A stretch of 64,000 bases of DNA, from NCBI RefSeq assembly GCF_013155295.1, contig NZ_JABJXT010000013.1:1-64000 (forward strand), written 5' to 3'. The stretch's first letter is position 1, and every line of letters starts with the position of its first letter. This document shows positions 21,961-30,859 of this stretch, piece by piece. Both the position numbers and the translations under genes were made by a program. The stretch is from Pseudogemmobacter hezensis (GTDB lineage: Bacteria; Pseudomonadota; Alphaproteobacteria; Rhodobacterales; Rhodobacteraceae). Under the pieces are notes generated by a model that saw only the letters and a list, made by a program, of their open reading frames with translations, made no database searches and was not told the origin of the DNA.

Positions 21961-22566
21961 TCAGGCTTCAGCTTCGTCGTCGCCACCAGCAGCAAGACCC
22001 GAGGGTGCTGCGACGTTTGCGATCACGAAGTTGCGGTCGATGGTGGGCTTGGCGCCTTTGGGCAGAACAACGTCATTGATGTGGATCACATCGCCGATTT
22101 GCTTGCCTTCCAGGTCCACGGTGATGTGGTCCGGGATGTCGGACGCCAGAACTTCCAGCTCAACCTCGGCGCGCACGACGGTCAGGGTGCCGCCACGCTT
22201 GATGCCAGGTGCTTTATCCGCATTGATGAAATCAACGTGGATGAACAGGTTGATCCGCGAATTGTCGTGGATGCGCATGAAGTCGACATGGGTCGGCAGG
22301 TCTTTGACCACATCACGCTGCACGCCGCGGCAGATCACGTGCTGATCAGCCTGGCCTTCAACCTTCAGGTTAAACAGCGTCTGCAGGAAGCGACCCTTGC
22401 GCAGGTTCTTCAGCAGGTAGTTGTAGTTCACCGCAATCGGCGTCGGCTCTTTGTTGTCGCCGTAGATGATGCCAGGTACGTTGCCGTCACGACGGGCTTG
22501 ACGGGCGGCCCCCTTGCCTGTCCCCGTCCGCACCACGGCCAGAAGATCAGGGATCTCGCGTGCCAT
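21961..22566 (-). CDS. rplY: Large ribosomal subunit protein bL25 (Ctc/TL5 form)
   Basis: A 201-aa long-form bL25: an N-terminal 5S-rRNA-binding L25 domain (about 1-95, with [20 protein letters not shown]) and a C-terminal TL5/Ctc beta domain ([22 protein letters not shown]). It is the first gene of the usual rplY-pth pair, but pth lies 1.4 kb further on with two opposing genes between. The acidic tail GGDDEAEA is typical. Confidence 0.95.
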   Translation of the reverse strand: MAREIPDLLAVVRTGTGKGAARQARRDGNVPGIIYGDNKEPTPIAVNYNYLLKNLRKGRFLQTLFNLKVEGQADQHVICRGVQRDVVKDLPTHVDFMRIHDNSRINLFIHVDFINADKAPGIKRGGTLTVVRAEVELEVLASDIPDHITVDLEGKQIGDVIHINDVVLPKGAKPTIDRNFVIANVAAPSGLAAGGDDEAEA

Positions 22567-22836
22567 AGGTATTCTCCAGATATGAATGAGCCGCCATCCT
22601 CCAAGGGTGCATGGCGGGTGGGCGGCCTATAGCGGGGAATGCGCTTCAGGGAAAGGCGAAAATGCATCCTGCCCGCAGGCATTGCAGAAAGCATTGCCGC
22701 AACAGAAGGGCCATGGGGGCTGCGGGGAGGGGGGCGGATGGCCCCGATGCGTCACCCGCCGCACGAAAGGTGTCGCTGGCGGGCTGGACAACCCAGGCCC
22801 CCGCACGGCATGGCTGCAATCAGCGCAGGAGGCGGC

Positions 22837-23982
22837 ATGTCTTTGATCAGAACACTGGCCAGTGCCAGGGCGGTGATGTTTGCCTTTGCGGCAATGGGCA
22901 TCCTTTGGGGATCCTTTGCAGCGGTGCTGCCGGATCTGAAGGCGCAGCTGAATGTCGATGAGGCGGGCCTTGGCGGGCTGATGCTGTTCACGCCGCTGGC
23001 GGCGGTGACGGCGATGCTGCTGGCACCGATGATCGGGCATCGGCTGGGCCGGGTGGCTTTGCCGCTGGCCGCGGGCGTGATGGCGCTGGCCTTCATGCTG
23101 CCAGGCCAGGTCAGCGTGGCCTGGGCCTTCCCGCTGGCGATGATGTGCTGCGGCTTTGGCACCGGGCTGACCGATGTGCTGATGAATGCCCGCACCGCCG
23201 AGCTGGAGACGACGCGCAAACTGCATCTGATGAACCTTGCCCATGCGGCCTATTCCTTTGGCTATGCGGGGGGCGCGATTGCCACCGGCCAGCTGCGGGC
23301 GATGGGCTGGGGGCCGGATTGGGTGCTGGGCACCATGGGCCTTGTCGCGCTGATCTTCGCACTGCTGACGGCCGAGCGTGACGGCACAATCCATGGGCTG
23401 AAGCGCCCCGAGGCGGGCGGGCCCGGCCTTGGCATGATGCCGGTGATTGGTGGCGCGATGGTGCTGGTCGCCTTCCTGACCGAGAATGCGGCCGAGGGCT
23501 GGTCGGCGCTGCATATCGAAAAGACCCTTGGCGGCAGCCCCGAGCAGGGCGCGGTTGGCCCGGCGGCCATGGCGCTGACCATGGGGATCGCCCGGCTTTT
23601 GGGCCAGGGGGCGCTGTCGCGGGTAGATCCGTTCCGGCTTTTGATGGCGGGGGCCGGGATTGCGGCGGTGGGGGCGCTGATCGCCTCACAGGCCATCAGC
23701 CCGGCCATGGCCTATTTCGGCTTTGTCGTCATGGGGATAGGGGCCTCGGTCATTGCGCCGACCGCCTTTTCGCTGGTCGGCCAGCATGCAGCCCAGGGGA
23801 TGCGGGCCCGCGCTGTCGCAAGGGCCACGCTCTTTGGATATTTCGGCTATTTCGTCGGCCCGCCGGTTTTGGGCCTGATCGCGGGCACTTTCTCTTTGCG
23901 CGGCGCTTTCGTGTTCGCCGCGCTGATGCTGGGCTTTGTTTTCGTGCTGGCGCCGCTGTTCAGGCGTGCCGCCTCACGCTGA
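22837..23982 (+). CDS. MFS transporter (YbjJ/Nark-like small-molecule exporter type)
   Basis: A 381-aa major facilitator with about 12 membrane helices. Features include WGSFAAVLPDLKAQLNVDEAGLGGL at helix 1-2, the Cys-Gly-rich helix MMCCGFGTGLTDVLMNAR and a C-terminal FGYFGYFVGPPVLGLIAG. AGGAGG at 22827-22832 fixes the start. Divergent from rplY across 270 bases. The DVLMNA element is seen in the YbjJ-like subfamily of MFS proteins; the substrate is unknown. Confidence 0.85.
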   Translation: MSLIRTLASARAVMFAFAAMGILWGSFAAVLPDLKAQLNVDEAGLGGLMLFTPLAAVTAMLLAPMIGHRLGRVALPLAAGVMALAFMLPGQVSVAWAFPLAMMCCGFGTGLTDVLMNARTAELETTRKLHLMNLAHAAYSFGYAGGAIATGQLRAMGWGPDWVLGTMGLVALIFALLTAERDGTIHGLKRPEAGGPGLGMMPVIGGAMVLVAFLTENAAEGWSALHIEKTLGGSPEQGAVGPAAMALTMGIARLLGQGALSRVDPFRLLMAGAGIAAVGALIASQAISPAMAYFGFVVMGIGASVIAPTAFSLVGQHAAQGMRARAVARATLFGYFGYFVGPPVLGLIAGTFSLRGAFVFAALMLGFVFVLAPLFRRAASR

Positions 23983-23998
23983 GGGCTGTCTGCTCGCC

Positions 23999-24026
23999 GC
24001 GAAATCAAGGGCCTGCGAAATCAAGG
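23999..24026. repeat. 16-bp tandem duplication carrying the aminotransferase stop codon
   Basis: GCGAAATCAAGG occurs at 23999-24010 and again at 24015-24026, a 16-bp period. The TGA stop of the minus-strand aminotransferase lies in the outer copy, as a frame-shifted version of the Leu-Asp-Phe-Ala codons of the inner copy. Confidence 0.8.
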
Positions 24027-25177
24027 ATCTGGCGGCAGGCCTCGGCTATATCCTCATCGGGCTGGGTCAGTGACAGGCGCAGCCAGCCGCTGAGGCCCGC
24101 GCCAAAGCTTTCGCCGGGCATCACCGCGACATGGCGCTCGCGCAAAAGGGCCAGCGCGAAGTCCTGGCCCGAAAGCCCGGTGGCCCTGACATCGACCAGT
24201 GCGAACATCCCCGCCTCGGGGCGATGCACCCGCAGCCCGCCCTTGCCATCCAGCATATCCGCTACCAGCCCGGCGCGACGCGCAAAGCGTTCGACCATCC
24301 CCGCCGCAATCGGCGAAGGTTTGGAAACTGCAAGTTCGGTCATATCGGCAAGGAAGGGCTGGCTGCCAAAAAGCATGACTTCTGAAAGTGGCAGCAGCCT
24401 TTCGGTAAATTCCTTCGGCCCCACAACCCAGCCCGAGCGAAAGCCAGGCGCCGCATGTGATTTCGAGATCGAGGCCGCCGAGACACTGCGCTCTGCCAGT
24501 TCAGGCAGCTCCAGCGGCGAGGTGAAGGTCACGCCGGGAAAGACCAGGTCCTCATAGACCTCATCCGAGACCAGCCACAGATCATGCTTTTGCGCCAGGG
24601 CCCCGATGGCCGCGATGTCCTGGCGCGTCAGCACCGCCCCGGTCGGATTGTGGGGGGTGTTCAGGAAAATCACCCGCGTCCGTTCGGTGATTGCCGCCTC
24701 AAGATCCGCGACCTGCAGGCGAAAGCCGTGCTCGGGGCGCAGCGCGACTGGTACTGGCACCGCCCCGGTCTGGCGGATCAGCCCCTCATAGGTGGCATAC
24801 ATCGGATCGCCCAGCAGCACCTCATCGCCATTTTCGACCAGGGTGCGGAAGATCGCGTAAAGACAGGTCTGGGTGCCGGGCAGGCAGATGATCTGATCGG
24901 GGTCGATCTCACGCCCGCGCCTTGTGCTGTAGCGTTCGGCCAGTGCGCGGCGCAGCCCCGGCTCGCCCCGGCCATCGGAATAGCCCAGCCGGCCCGGGCG
25001 CATGGCGGCGCGGGCGGTTTCGATCATCTCTGGCGGGGTGGGGGAATCCGGCTCGCCGATGGTCAGCTCGATTATCGCGGTGCCCTGGGCTTTCATCTCA
25101 CGCGCCAGACGGTGCACCGCCCATTTGGCTGATCCAAGCCCGGACAGCCGCTCATGAACCGCGGAATAGCGCATCAT
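24005..25177 (-). CDS. PLP-dependent class I/II aminotransferase
   Basis: A 390-aa fold-type I aminotransferase. Key elements are TIGEPDSPTP near residue 39, NTPHNPTGAVL (about 173-183), SDEVYEDLVF (about 204), the PLP-binding Lys239 in SISKSHAAPGFRSGW, and a C-terminal Arg in GWLRLSL that binds the substrate carboxylate. It belongs to the aspartate/aromatic aminotransferase group; the amino donor cannot be specified. The start overlaps the TetR stop (ATGA), so it is coupled to its probable regulator. Its stop lies in a tandem duplication. Confidence 0.88.
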   Translation of the reverse strand: MMRYSAVHERLSGLGSAKWAVHRLAREMKAQGTAIIELTIGEPDSPTPPEMIETARAAMRPGRLGYSDGRGEPGLRRALAERYSTRRGREIDPDQIICLPGTQTCLYAIFRTLVENGDEVLLGDPMYATYEGLIRQTGAVPVPVALRPEHGFRLQVADLEAAITERTRVIFLNTPHNPTGAVLTRQDIAAIGALAQKHDLWLVSDEVYEDLVFPGVTFTSPLELPELAERSVSAASISKSHAAPGFRSGWVVGPKEFTERLLPLSEVMLFGSQPFLADMTELAVSKPSPIAAGMVERFARRAGLVADMLDGKGGLRVHRPEAGMFALVDVRATGLSGQDFALALLRERHVAVMPGESFGAGLSGWLRLSLTQPDEDIAEACRQILDFAGP

Positions 25178-25899
25178 TTACCCTCTTGTGACTGGTGGAT
25201 CCCGATCTCGGGAATAAAGGTGTCAAAGCCCATCAGGTCGACGCCCAGAATTGCACCAACCGAACGCAGGCCGATCACGATCAGCTCGCCCGGCGCGAAG
25301 TGATTTGTCAGGATCGAACCTTCCAGCCAAAGCCCGTCCAGCGTGGCATTGCAGGCGATGGCCTCGCTGCGCAGCCGGGCCGGGGGCACATCGCGGCCCA
25401 GATCGGCGATCAGCTGCTGAAGGCGGTCGCGGAACCGCAGATAAGAGCTTTCATGCCGCGCCAGCAGCCCCGGATCGCTTTGCACCTGATGCAGATAGCC
25501 CGCCCAGAGTCCTGCGGCCCTCGGGTCCAGCACCGGGGGGCGCAGCGTGGCCGCGATGAAAGCCGCCAGCCGCTCGTCGGGCGCGGTTCCGACCGCCGAA
25601 AGCGCGTCCTCGCCCGTGTCGGTCATCCCGTCCATCAGCGCGACATAGGCGGTGCGCAGCAGCTCGTCCTTTGAGTTGAAGTAATGGCGGATCAGCCCTG
25701 GCGTCACCCCGGCGCGGGCGGCAATCGCCCTGACAGTCGCGGCCTGCATGCCGCCCTCTGCCACCAGCGACTGCGCCGCCTGGATCAGTGCCTCGCGGCG
25801 GTTCTCTTCGGTGTCGCGGATATAGCGCCGCCGTTCCGGGATGCCCGGGGCGGCGTCTGATTGCGAAGGTGCCGGGGCGGACGGGCTTGACTTATCCAT
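25174..25899 (-). CDS. TetR-family transcriptional regulator, BetI-like
   Basis: A 241-aa regulator. The N-terminal tail is disordered, then the TetR HTH (about 30-80, with ATVRAIAARAGVTPGLIRHYF) and a BetI-type C-terminal ligand domain (SYLRFRDRLQQLI, ATLDGLWLEGSI). AAAGGACC precedes the ATG. It is translationally coupled to the aminotransferase and probably autoregulates the pair through the inverted repeat at 25957-25978. The BetI resemblance does not prove a betaine link, as no bet genes are nearby. Confidence 0.85.
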   Translation of the reverse strand: MDKSSPSAPAPSQSDAAPGIPERRRYIRDTEENRREALIQAAQSLVAEGGMQAATVRAIAARAGVTPGLIRHYFNSKDELLRTAYVALMDGMTDTGEDALSAVGTAPDERLAAFIAATLRPPVLDPRAAGLWAGYLHQVQSDPGLLARHESSYLRFRDRLQQLIADLGRDVPPARLRSEAIACNATLDGLWLEGSILTNHFAPGELIVIGLRSVGAILGVDLMGFDTFIPEIGIHQSQEGK

Positions 25900-25956
25900 C
25901 TGGTCCTTTCGCCCGGGGCACTGTGATCAGACGCGCCCTGCACGGGCGGGCCTGAT

Positions 25957-25978
25957 CAATTATACGAGCGAAGAATTG
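25957..25978. promoter_or_regulatory. Candidate TetR operator
   Basis: An inverted repeat CAATT-N12-AATTG in an otherwise GC-rich spacer, 58 bases upstream of the TetR start. Confidence 0.3.
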
Positions 25979-26067
25979 CACAACCCGCGCCGGTTGGCAA
26001 GCTATGGTCCGCCCTGAAGGCAAAGCCCCCCTGCATGGATGGATGACTGCGCAGAAAAAGGGCGGCC

Positions 26068-26142
26068 GGGGTTCAGGTGCCAGGGGTTCAGGTGTCCGGG
26101 GGGGGCAGGTGCCAGGGGGCAGGTGCCGGGTTCAGGTGCCGG
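26068..26142. repeat. About five degenerate 13-16 bp tandem units at the CDF stop codon
   Basis: On the minus strand the motif GGCACCTGAACCC recurs from the last codons of the CDF gene through its stop (26132-26134) and beyond, with C-run length variation between copies. Confidence 0.75.
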
Positions 26143-27091
26143 GTTGGCCGTCTTTTGCAGCAACATCCTTGTGGATAATCACATCGGTCTGGGGCCAGCG
26201 GGCCAGGATCTCACGCCGCAGCGCCGCGCCGATGGCATGGGCGTCGCGCAGGCTTTGCTCGCCATCCAGCTCGATATGCAGATTCACAAAGACCCGGCTG
26301 CCGCTGGTGCGGGTTTTCAGGTCGTGAAAGCCCAGCACACCGGGCCAGCTGCGGGTCAGATCGGCAATCGCCGCGATCAGCGCAGGGTCGGCACGACGGT
26401 CCATCAGCGCGTCCCATGCGGCCTTGCCGATGCGGGCGGCCCCCATCACCATGATCGCCGCCGCCAGCAGCGCGACCCAGGAATCAAGCCCGCGCACCCC
26501 CAGATGCTGCGAGGCCTGCAGCGCGATGATCGCGCCCACCGCAGGCACCAGATCGCCTAAGTAATGCAGCCTGTCCGCCGCCACGACACGGCTGCCCGTC
26601 AGCCGCGCCACCCGTCCCTGCCACCAGACCAGCCCCAGCGTCAGCAGGATCGAGGCGACCATCACCAGCGTGCCGCCTGCCTCTGACCCAATCGGCCCGC
26701 TGTCGCCGCTGATCATGCGCTGCAACGCCGACCAGCCAATATAGGCCCCCGATCCCAGGATCAGCAGCGCCTGGGCCAGCGCCGTCAGATCCTCGGCAGA
26801 GCTATGGCCGAAGGCATGGTCATCATCGGCGGGGCGGGCCGCGTAAAGGATCGCCGTCGCCGCCGCCAGCGACATCACCAGATCGACCGCGCTATCGGCC
26901 AGCGAGGCCGCGACCGACAGCGCCCCGGTCGCCAGCACCGCCCAAAGCTTCAGCCCCACCAGCGTCGAGGCGACCAGCACCGATGCGATCCCCGCCGAAA
27001 GGCTTAACCATTTATGCGGCTGCGGGTCAGGCTGCGGGCGATCCGGGCTGGTCTGGGGCCTGTCTAAGGACATCAGGGCACCTTTTGGCAT
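26132..27091 (-). CDS. Cation diffusion facilitator (FieF/ZitB-like efflux pump)
   Basis: A 320-aa CDF transporter with six helices followed by a cytoplasmic domain. Metal-site motifs are SLADSAVDLVMSL in helix 2 and AADRLHYLGDLVPA in helix 5 (Asp-Asp and His-Asp pairs). The cytoplasmic domain has GVLGFHDLKTRTSG and VNLHIELDGEQSL. The His/Asp set is compatible with Zn2+/Fe2+/Cd2+:H+ antiport. Start 27091 was chosen over an upstream TTG and an internal ATG (27073). Its last codons run into a tandem repeat array. Confidence 0.9.
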   Translation of the reverse strand: MPKGALMSLDRPQTSPDRPQPDPQPHKWLSLSAGIASVLVASTLVGLKLWAVLATGALSVAASLADSAVDLVMSLAAATAILYAARPADDDHAFGHSSAEDLTALAQALLILGSGAYIGWSALQRMISGDSGPIGSEAGGTLVMVASILLTLGLVWWQGRVARLTGSRVVAADRLHYLGDLVPAVGAIIALQASQHLGVRGLDSWVALLAAAIMVMGAARIGKAAWDALMDRRADPALIAAIADLTRSWPGVLGFHDLKTRTSGSRVFVNLHIELDGEQSLRDAHAIGAALRREILARWPQTDVIIHKDVAAKDGQPGT

Positions 27092-27178
27092 GGTTGATTT
27101 TCCCTTTTGCCTGTTAACCCATGGCAAAGGGGGGCAGGGCGCATCCTGCAGCCCGCAGTCTAATCGGCGCAGAGGCCC

Positions 27179-27199
27179 GCTGGAAGGCCAGCTGGAAGG
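27179..27199. repeat. 12-bp tandem duplication directly after the SH3-protein stop
   Basis: GCTGGAAGG at 27179-27187 and 27191-27199, a 12-bp period, abutting the stop triplet at 27200-27202. Confidence 0.75.
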
Positions 27200-28015
27200 T
27201 CAGTCGATAATCTCAGCGGGATCCACACCCCAGATCGCGGATTTTTGCACCCAGCCGCGCTCGCCCCCCGAAGAGATGCGGCACCATTCGGGCTGGCATT
27301 GCAGCACCCGTGCCACGACGCCCATCTCGGCCTGGGCGACGACGCGGGCGTCGGCGCGCGGCGCGTCGCGGAATTCGGCCATATCGGTGGTGATCAGCAC
27401 CGAGCGCACCCCTGACAGCAGTGCGTAATGCACCCAGCCGCCTGCGCCATCCTGATCCTCGACGCGGCGCCAGTTCTCATATTCGGCGGTCACACGCAAA
27501 GGCATGCCCGGGCGGGTAAAGACCCAGTCGATGCGATGGGTCAGGCCGGGGCCGCGCCGCGCATTGCCCTCATCTCCCTTCAGTGAGACGAAACGCGGCA
27601 GGGGCAGGTTGGTCACGCAGCCGATATTGGGCTGGCATTCGCGTGTGGCTGGCCTTGCGGGCAGGCTGGTGGCGGGGGCGGTTGTGCCAGACGCCGCCGC
27701 AGAGGCCGCCCCGGAGGCTGCAGCCGAGGTTGCCGCAGATGCCGCAGCCACGGCGCTTTCGATCGCGGCCTCGGTCTCGGCGCTTTGTGCAGCCACCACG
27801 CCTGCCGAAAAACCGGCCGCCAGGGCCGAACAAAGGCCCGCAATCAGTGCCGCCCCAATCCGGGCCCGCAAAGGCCTGATCCGCGCAGCGCTGACGTTCG
27901 TATGTTCCGAAGCTGCCGCCAAAGCTGTGCCTGAAACCACCCCCGGAACCGCCACCGCTATCCGGGGTGCCGCAACCGATCGCCCGCCGGGGGCTGTGCT
28001 GTCAGATTGGGTCAT
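27200..28015 (-). CDS. Secreted/anchored SH3-domain protein
   Basis: A 271-aa protein. A hydrophobic signal/anchor segment (about 50-76, IGAALIAGLCSALAAGFSAGVV) follows an Arg-rich stretch; a long Ala/Ser/Thr low-complexity linker (about 77-120) leads to two bacterial SH3-like repeats (FVSLKGDEGNARRGPGLTHR, then AEFRDAPRADARVVAQ) and a WVQKSAIWG end. Such proteins bind cell-wall peptides in the periplasm. The N terminus before the signal is unusually long and the ribosome binding site is weak, so a downstream non-ATG start is possible. Confidence 0.78.
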   Translation of the reverse strand: MTQSDSTAPGGRSVAAPRIAVAVPGVVSGTALAAASEHTNVSAARIRPLRARIGAALIAGLCSALAAGFSAGVVAAQSAETEAAIESAVAAASAATSAAASGAASAAASGTTAPATSLPARPATRECQPNIGCVTNLPLPRFVSLKGDEGNARRGPGLTHRIDWVFTRPGMPLRVTAEYENWRRVEDQDGAGGWVHYALLSGVRSVLITTDMAEFRDAPRADARVVAQAEMGVVARVLQCQPEWCRISSGGERGWVQKSAIWGVDPAEIID

Positions 28016-28146
28016 CTTTCGCGCCTGCTCTTCGCGGGGTTGGCCCCGTCGCTTTCGATGTTCGTTTTACTGGGGCTTGTGGTTCGCGCCCCTTGACCCC
28101 ACTGTGCACCTAAGATGCGCCTGATGGAAGAGTTGAGGGAGAGACC

Positions 28147-29133
28147 ATGCCATCGCCACGCCTGACTGTTGTTGTGACGCGACGCTTGCCAGAGCCGGTC
28201 GAGACGCGAATGAAAGAGCTGTTCGACGTTCGCCTGCGCGATCCCGACACCAAAATGACCCGCGAAGAGCTGCTGGCCGCCATGCAAAGCTGCGATGTGC
28301 TGGTGCCCACGATCACCGATCAGATCGACGCGGGCCTGATCGGCCAGGCGGGCGAGCGGCTGAAGCTGATCGCCAATTACGGCGCGGGCGTTGACCATAT
28401 CGATGTGGCAACGGCGCGCTCGCGCGGTATCCTTGTCTCGAACACCCCGGGCGTGGTGACCGAGGACACCGCCGACATGGTCATGGCGCTGATCATGGCG
28501 GTGACGCGGCGCATCCCCGAGGGCATCGCCTCTATGGCCAGCGGCAAATGGGAGGGCTGGACGCCGATGGCCTTCCTGGGCTCGCGTCTGGCCGGAAAGC
28601 GGCTTGGCATCCTGGGCATGGGGCGGATCGGCCAGGCGGTGGCACGCCGCGCCCGGGCCTTTGGCTGCCAGGTGCATTACCACAACCGCCGCCGCGTGCG
28701 CCCCGAAATCGAGGCGGAACTTGAGGCGACCTGGTGGGAAAGCCTGGACCAGATGCTGGCGCGGATGGATATTGTCTCGATCAACTGTCCGCATACGCCC
28801 TCGACCTTCCACCTGCTGAACGCGCGGCGGCTAAAGCTGATGAAGCCTGCATCGGTGGTGGTGAATACCTCTCGCGGTGAGGTGATCGACGAGAACGCGC
28901 TGACACGCGCGCTACGGGCGGGCGAGATCGCGGGCGCAGGCCTTGACGTTTATGAGCGCGGCAATGAGATCAACCCCCGCCTGCGCGAAGAGCCGAATGT
29001 CGTGCTGCTGCCGCATATGGGCTCGGCGACCATCGAGGGTCGGATCGAAATGGGCGAAAAAGTCCTGATCAATATCAAGACCTTCGCAGACGGCCACCGC
29101 CCACCGGATCAGGTTGTGCCGGGGATGCTCTGA
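28147..29133 (+). CDS. D-2-hydroxyacid dehydrogenase (glyoxylate/hydroxypyruvate reductase type)
   Basis: A 328-aa NAD(P)H-dependent dehydrogenase. The dinucleotide motif GMGRIG is at 157-162. Catalytic Arg243 lies in NTSRGE, Glu270 in AGLDVYE and His290 in LLPHMGSATIE. It reduces glyoxylate or hydroxypyruvate, or oxidises a related D-2-hydroxyacid; the exact substrate is not determined. GGGAGAGACC precedes the start. Divergent from the SH3 gene, with the glycosyltransferase-like gene following on the same strand. Confidence 0.9.
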   Translation: MPSPRLTVVVTRRLPEPVETRMKELFDVRLRDPDTKMTREELLAAMQSCDVLVPTITDQIDAGLIGQAGERLKLIANYGAGVDHIDVATARSRGILVSNTPGVVTEDTADMVMALIMAVTRRIPEGIASMASGKWEGWTPMAFLGSRLAGKRLGILGMGRIGQAVARRARAFGCQVHYHNRRRVRPEIEAELEATWWESLDQMLARMDIVSINCPHTPSTFHLLNARRLKLMKPASVVVNTSRGEVIDENALTRALRAGEIAGAGLDVYERGNEINPRLREEPNVVLLPHMGSATIEGRIEMGEKVLINIKTFADGHRPPDQVVPGML

Positions 29134-29185
29134 CGGCTATAAGCGAAAGAGCAGGCGCGGCCCCGCTGGGAAAGGCACTGAACAG

Positions 29186-30091
29186 ATGCTGAGCAATACT
29201 GCAAAATCGGCAGAGCGCCCCAAACGGGTTCTGCTGATTTCGCCATGGTTTGGCCCCTGGCCGGAGTGGATCAATCTCTTTGTTGAATCCTGCAGGTGGA
29301 ACGCAGGATTTGACTGGCTTATCCCGACTGACCAGGATTTTCCTGAGAACCAGGCCACGAATGTGCATTTTGTCAGACAGTCTTTCGATGCCTTCAGGGA
29401 GGATCTGGCCGCCCGGCTGAAGATCGATGCGGCGGCGGTTACCCCTTACAAGCTATGTGACCTGAAACCGGCCTATGGCGCGATTTTTGCAGAGCATCTC
29501 TTGGGGTATTCACATTGGGGCTTTTGCGATCTTGATATCATTTTCGGTGATCTGACCCAGGTCTATACCGATATTACGCTGGCACGTTATGATGTGATTT
29601 CCACGCTGAGAAACCGGCTTTCCGGGCATCTTTCGATCTTTCGCAACACGCAAGAGCTGCGCGAGCTGTTCCGCGAAATTCCCGATTGGCAGCAGCTTTT
29701 CTCGCGGCCCGGGCATGTCGGGATTGATGAACGACAATTCAGCCATCTCATTCGTCCGCGCAGCCTGCTGCGGCGGCTTGACCCGCGTCGGCTGTGGTCG
29801 TGGAAATACCTCTTTGCTGAACGTTACACCACGCCGGGTGGCACCGAGCGCTGGCCCCGCAATGCCGAAAGCCCGGCTCTGTGGCAGTGGAAAGACGGTG
29901 TGCTTTCACATGGGGATCCCAATGCGCCGCCGCTTTATCTGCATCTGATGTTCTGGAACAGCGACCGCTGGCTGCCCGAGCATCTGCGCCCGGCGCCCTG
30001 GACGCAGCTGCCGCAGATCATGCAATGCGACTGGCGTGAGGCCGCAGAGAAGGGGTTTACCATTTCTGCGGCCGGAATCAGGCTGCTCTGA
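29186..30091 (+). CDS. DUF6625-like glycosyltransferase-type protein
   Basis: A 301-aa protein. ISPWFGPWPEWINLFVESCR near the N terminus, VTPYKLCDLKPAYGAIF in the middle and WGFCDLDIIFGDL (a DxD-like metal/nucleotide-sugar motif) match the DUF6625 group, which resembles capsule or surface-glycan glycosyltransferases. The ATG at 29186 was preferred over the open frame from 29114. It lies 52 bases after the hydroxyacid dehydrogenase. No polysaccharide operon surrounds it, so the acceptor is unknown. Confidence 0.65.
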   Translation: MLSNTAKSAERPKRVLLISPWFGPWPEWINLFVESCRWNAGFDWLIPTDQDFPENQATNVHFVRQSFDAFREDLAARLKIDAAAVTPYKLCDLKPAYGAIFAEHLLGYSHWGFCDLDIIFGDLTQVYTDITLARYDVISTLRNRLSGHLSIFRNTQELRELFREIPDWQQLFSRPGHVGIDERQFSHLIRPRSLLRRLDPRRLWSWKYLFAERYTTPGGTERWPRNAESPALWQWKDGVLSHGDPNAPPLYLHLMFWNSDRWLPEHLRPAPWTQLPQIMQCDWREAAEKGFTISAAGIRLL

Positions 30092-30124
30092 TCACAGCAC
30101 CAGGTTTCCCGGCACGCGGTCATG

Positions 30125-30859
30125 TCAGAGCCGCAGATCCGCCAGCAGCGGCAGATGGTCTGAGGCGCGGCTGGCCTCATGGCTGCGATAGACCGAGGCC
30201 TCGGCTTCGGTGAAGCGGTCGGAAATCGCAATGCGGTCCAGCGCGAAAACCGGGTGGCGTGAGTGATAGGTCGGCCCGCCCGCAAGGATGCGGAAGCGTT
30301 TCGACAGCCGCCCCAGGCCCACCTGCAGCGAACGCTCGTTGAAATCACCGGCGATCAGCATGGCGGTGTTGTCTTCCTCGGGCAGCATATCCAGCAGTGC
30401 TGACAGTTGCCTGCGGCGTGAATGGCGCAAGAGGCCCAGATGCACGCCCACCACCCGCAGCCGCTGATCGCCCCGCGCCAGCAGCGCCGAGACAAGGCCG
30501 CGCGGCTCCAGCCCCGGCAGATCGTGGTGGCTGCGCGAGATCACCTCAAACCCCGGCGAGACCAGCAGCGCATTGCCGTGCCAGCCAAGCGACTCGCGGC
30601 CATGGTCGAAATCGACGGGCAGCAGCCCGGTGCGGCGAAACACCTCGTCACGCTCAAAGACCGGGCGGCGCGGGCCAAGGCGCAGATCAGCCTCTTGCAG
30701 CGCCACCACATCTGCGCCCAGATCGGCGATCACCCGCAAGACCCGCGCCGGATCGCGACGCCTGTCCGTACCAAGCGCCTTGCGGATATTGTAGCTGGCC
30801 ACGCGCAGCGACCGCAGGTCATGGTTCGCAGGATTGCTGGTCTCAGGAATGGTGCTCAC
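30125..30859 (-). CDS. Endonuclease/exonuclease/phosphatase (EEP) family protein
   Basis: A 244-aa EEP-fold metallohydrolase: VASYNIRKALG (metal Asn), ADVVALQEADL (metal Glu), VGVHLGLLRHSRRRQL, LIAGDFNE (Asp/Asn) and a final SDHLPLLADL (catalytic Asp-His). It overlaps the phospholipase D gene by 4 nt and forms a coupled pair with it. Such EEP/PLD pairs are frequent and may act on membrane lipids or signalling phosphoesters; DNA as substrate is not implied. Confidence 0.88.
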   Translation of the reverse strand: MSTIPETSNPANHDLRSLRVASYNIRKALGTDRRRDPARVLRVIADLGADVVALQEADLRLGPRRPVFERDEVFRRTGLLPVDFDHGRESLGWHGNALLVSPGFEVISRSHHDLPGLEPRGLVSALLARGDQRLRVVGVHLGLLRHSRRRQLSALLDMLPEEDNTAMLIAGDFNERSLQVGLGRLSKRFRILAGGPTYHSRHPVFALDRIAISDRFTEAEASVYRSHEASRASDHLPLLADLRL

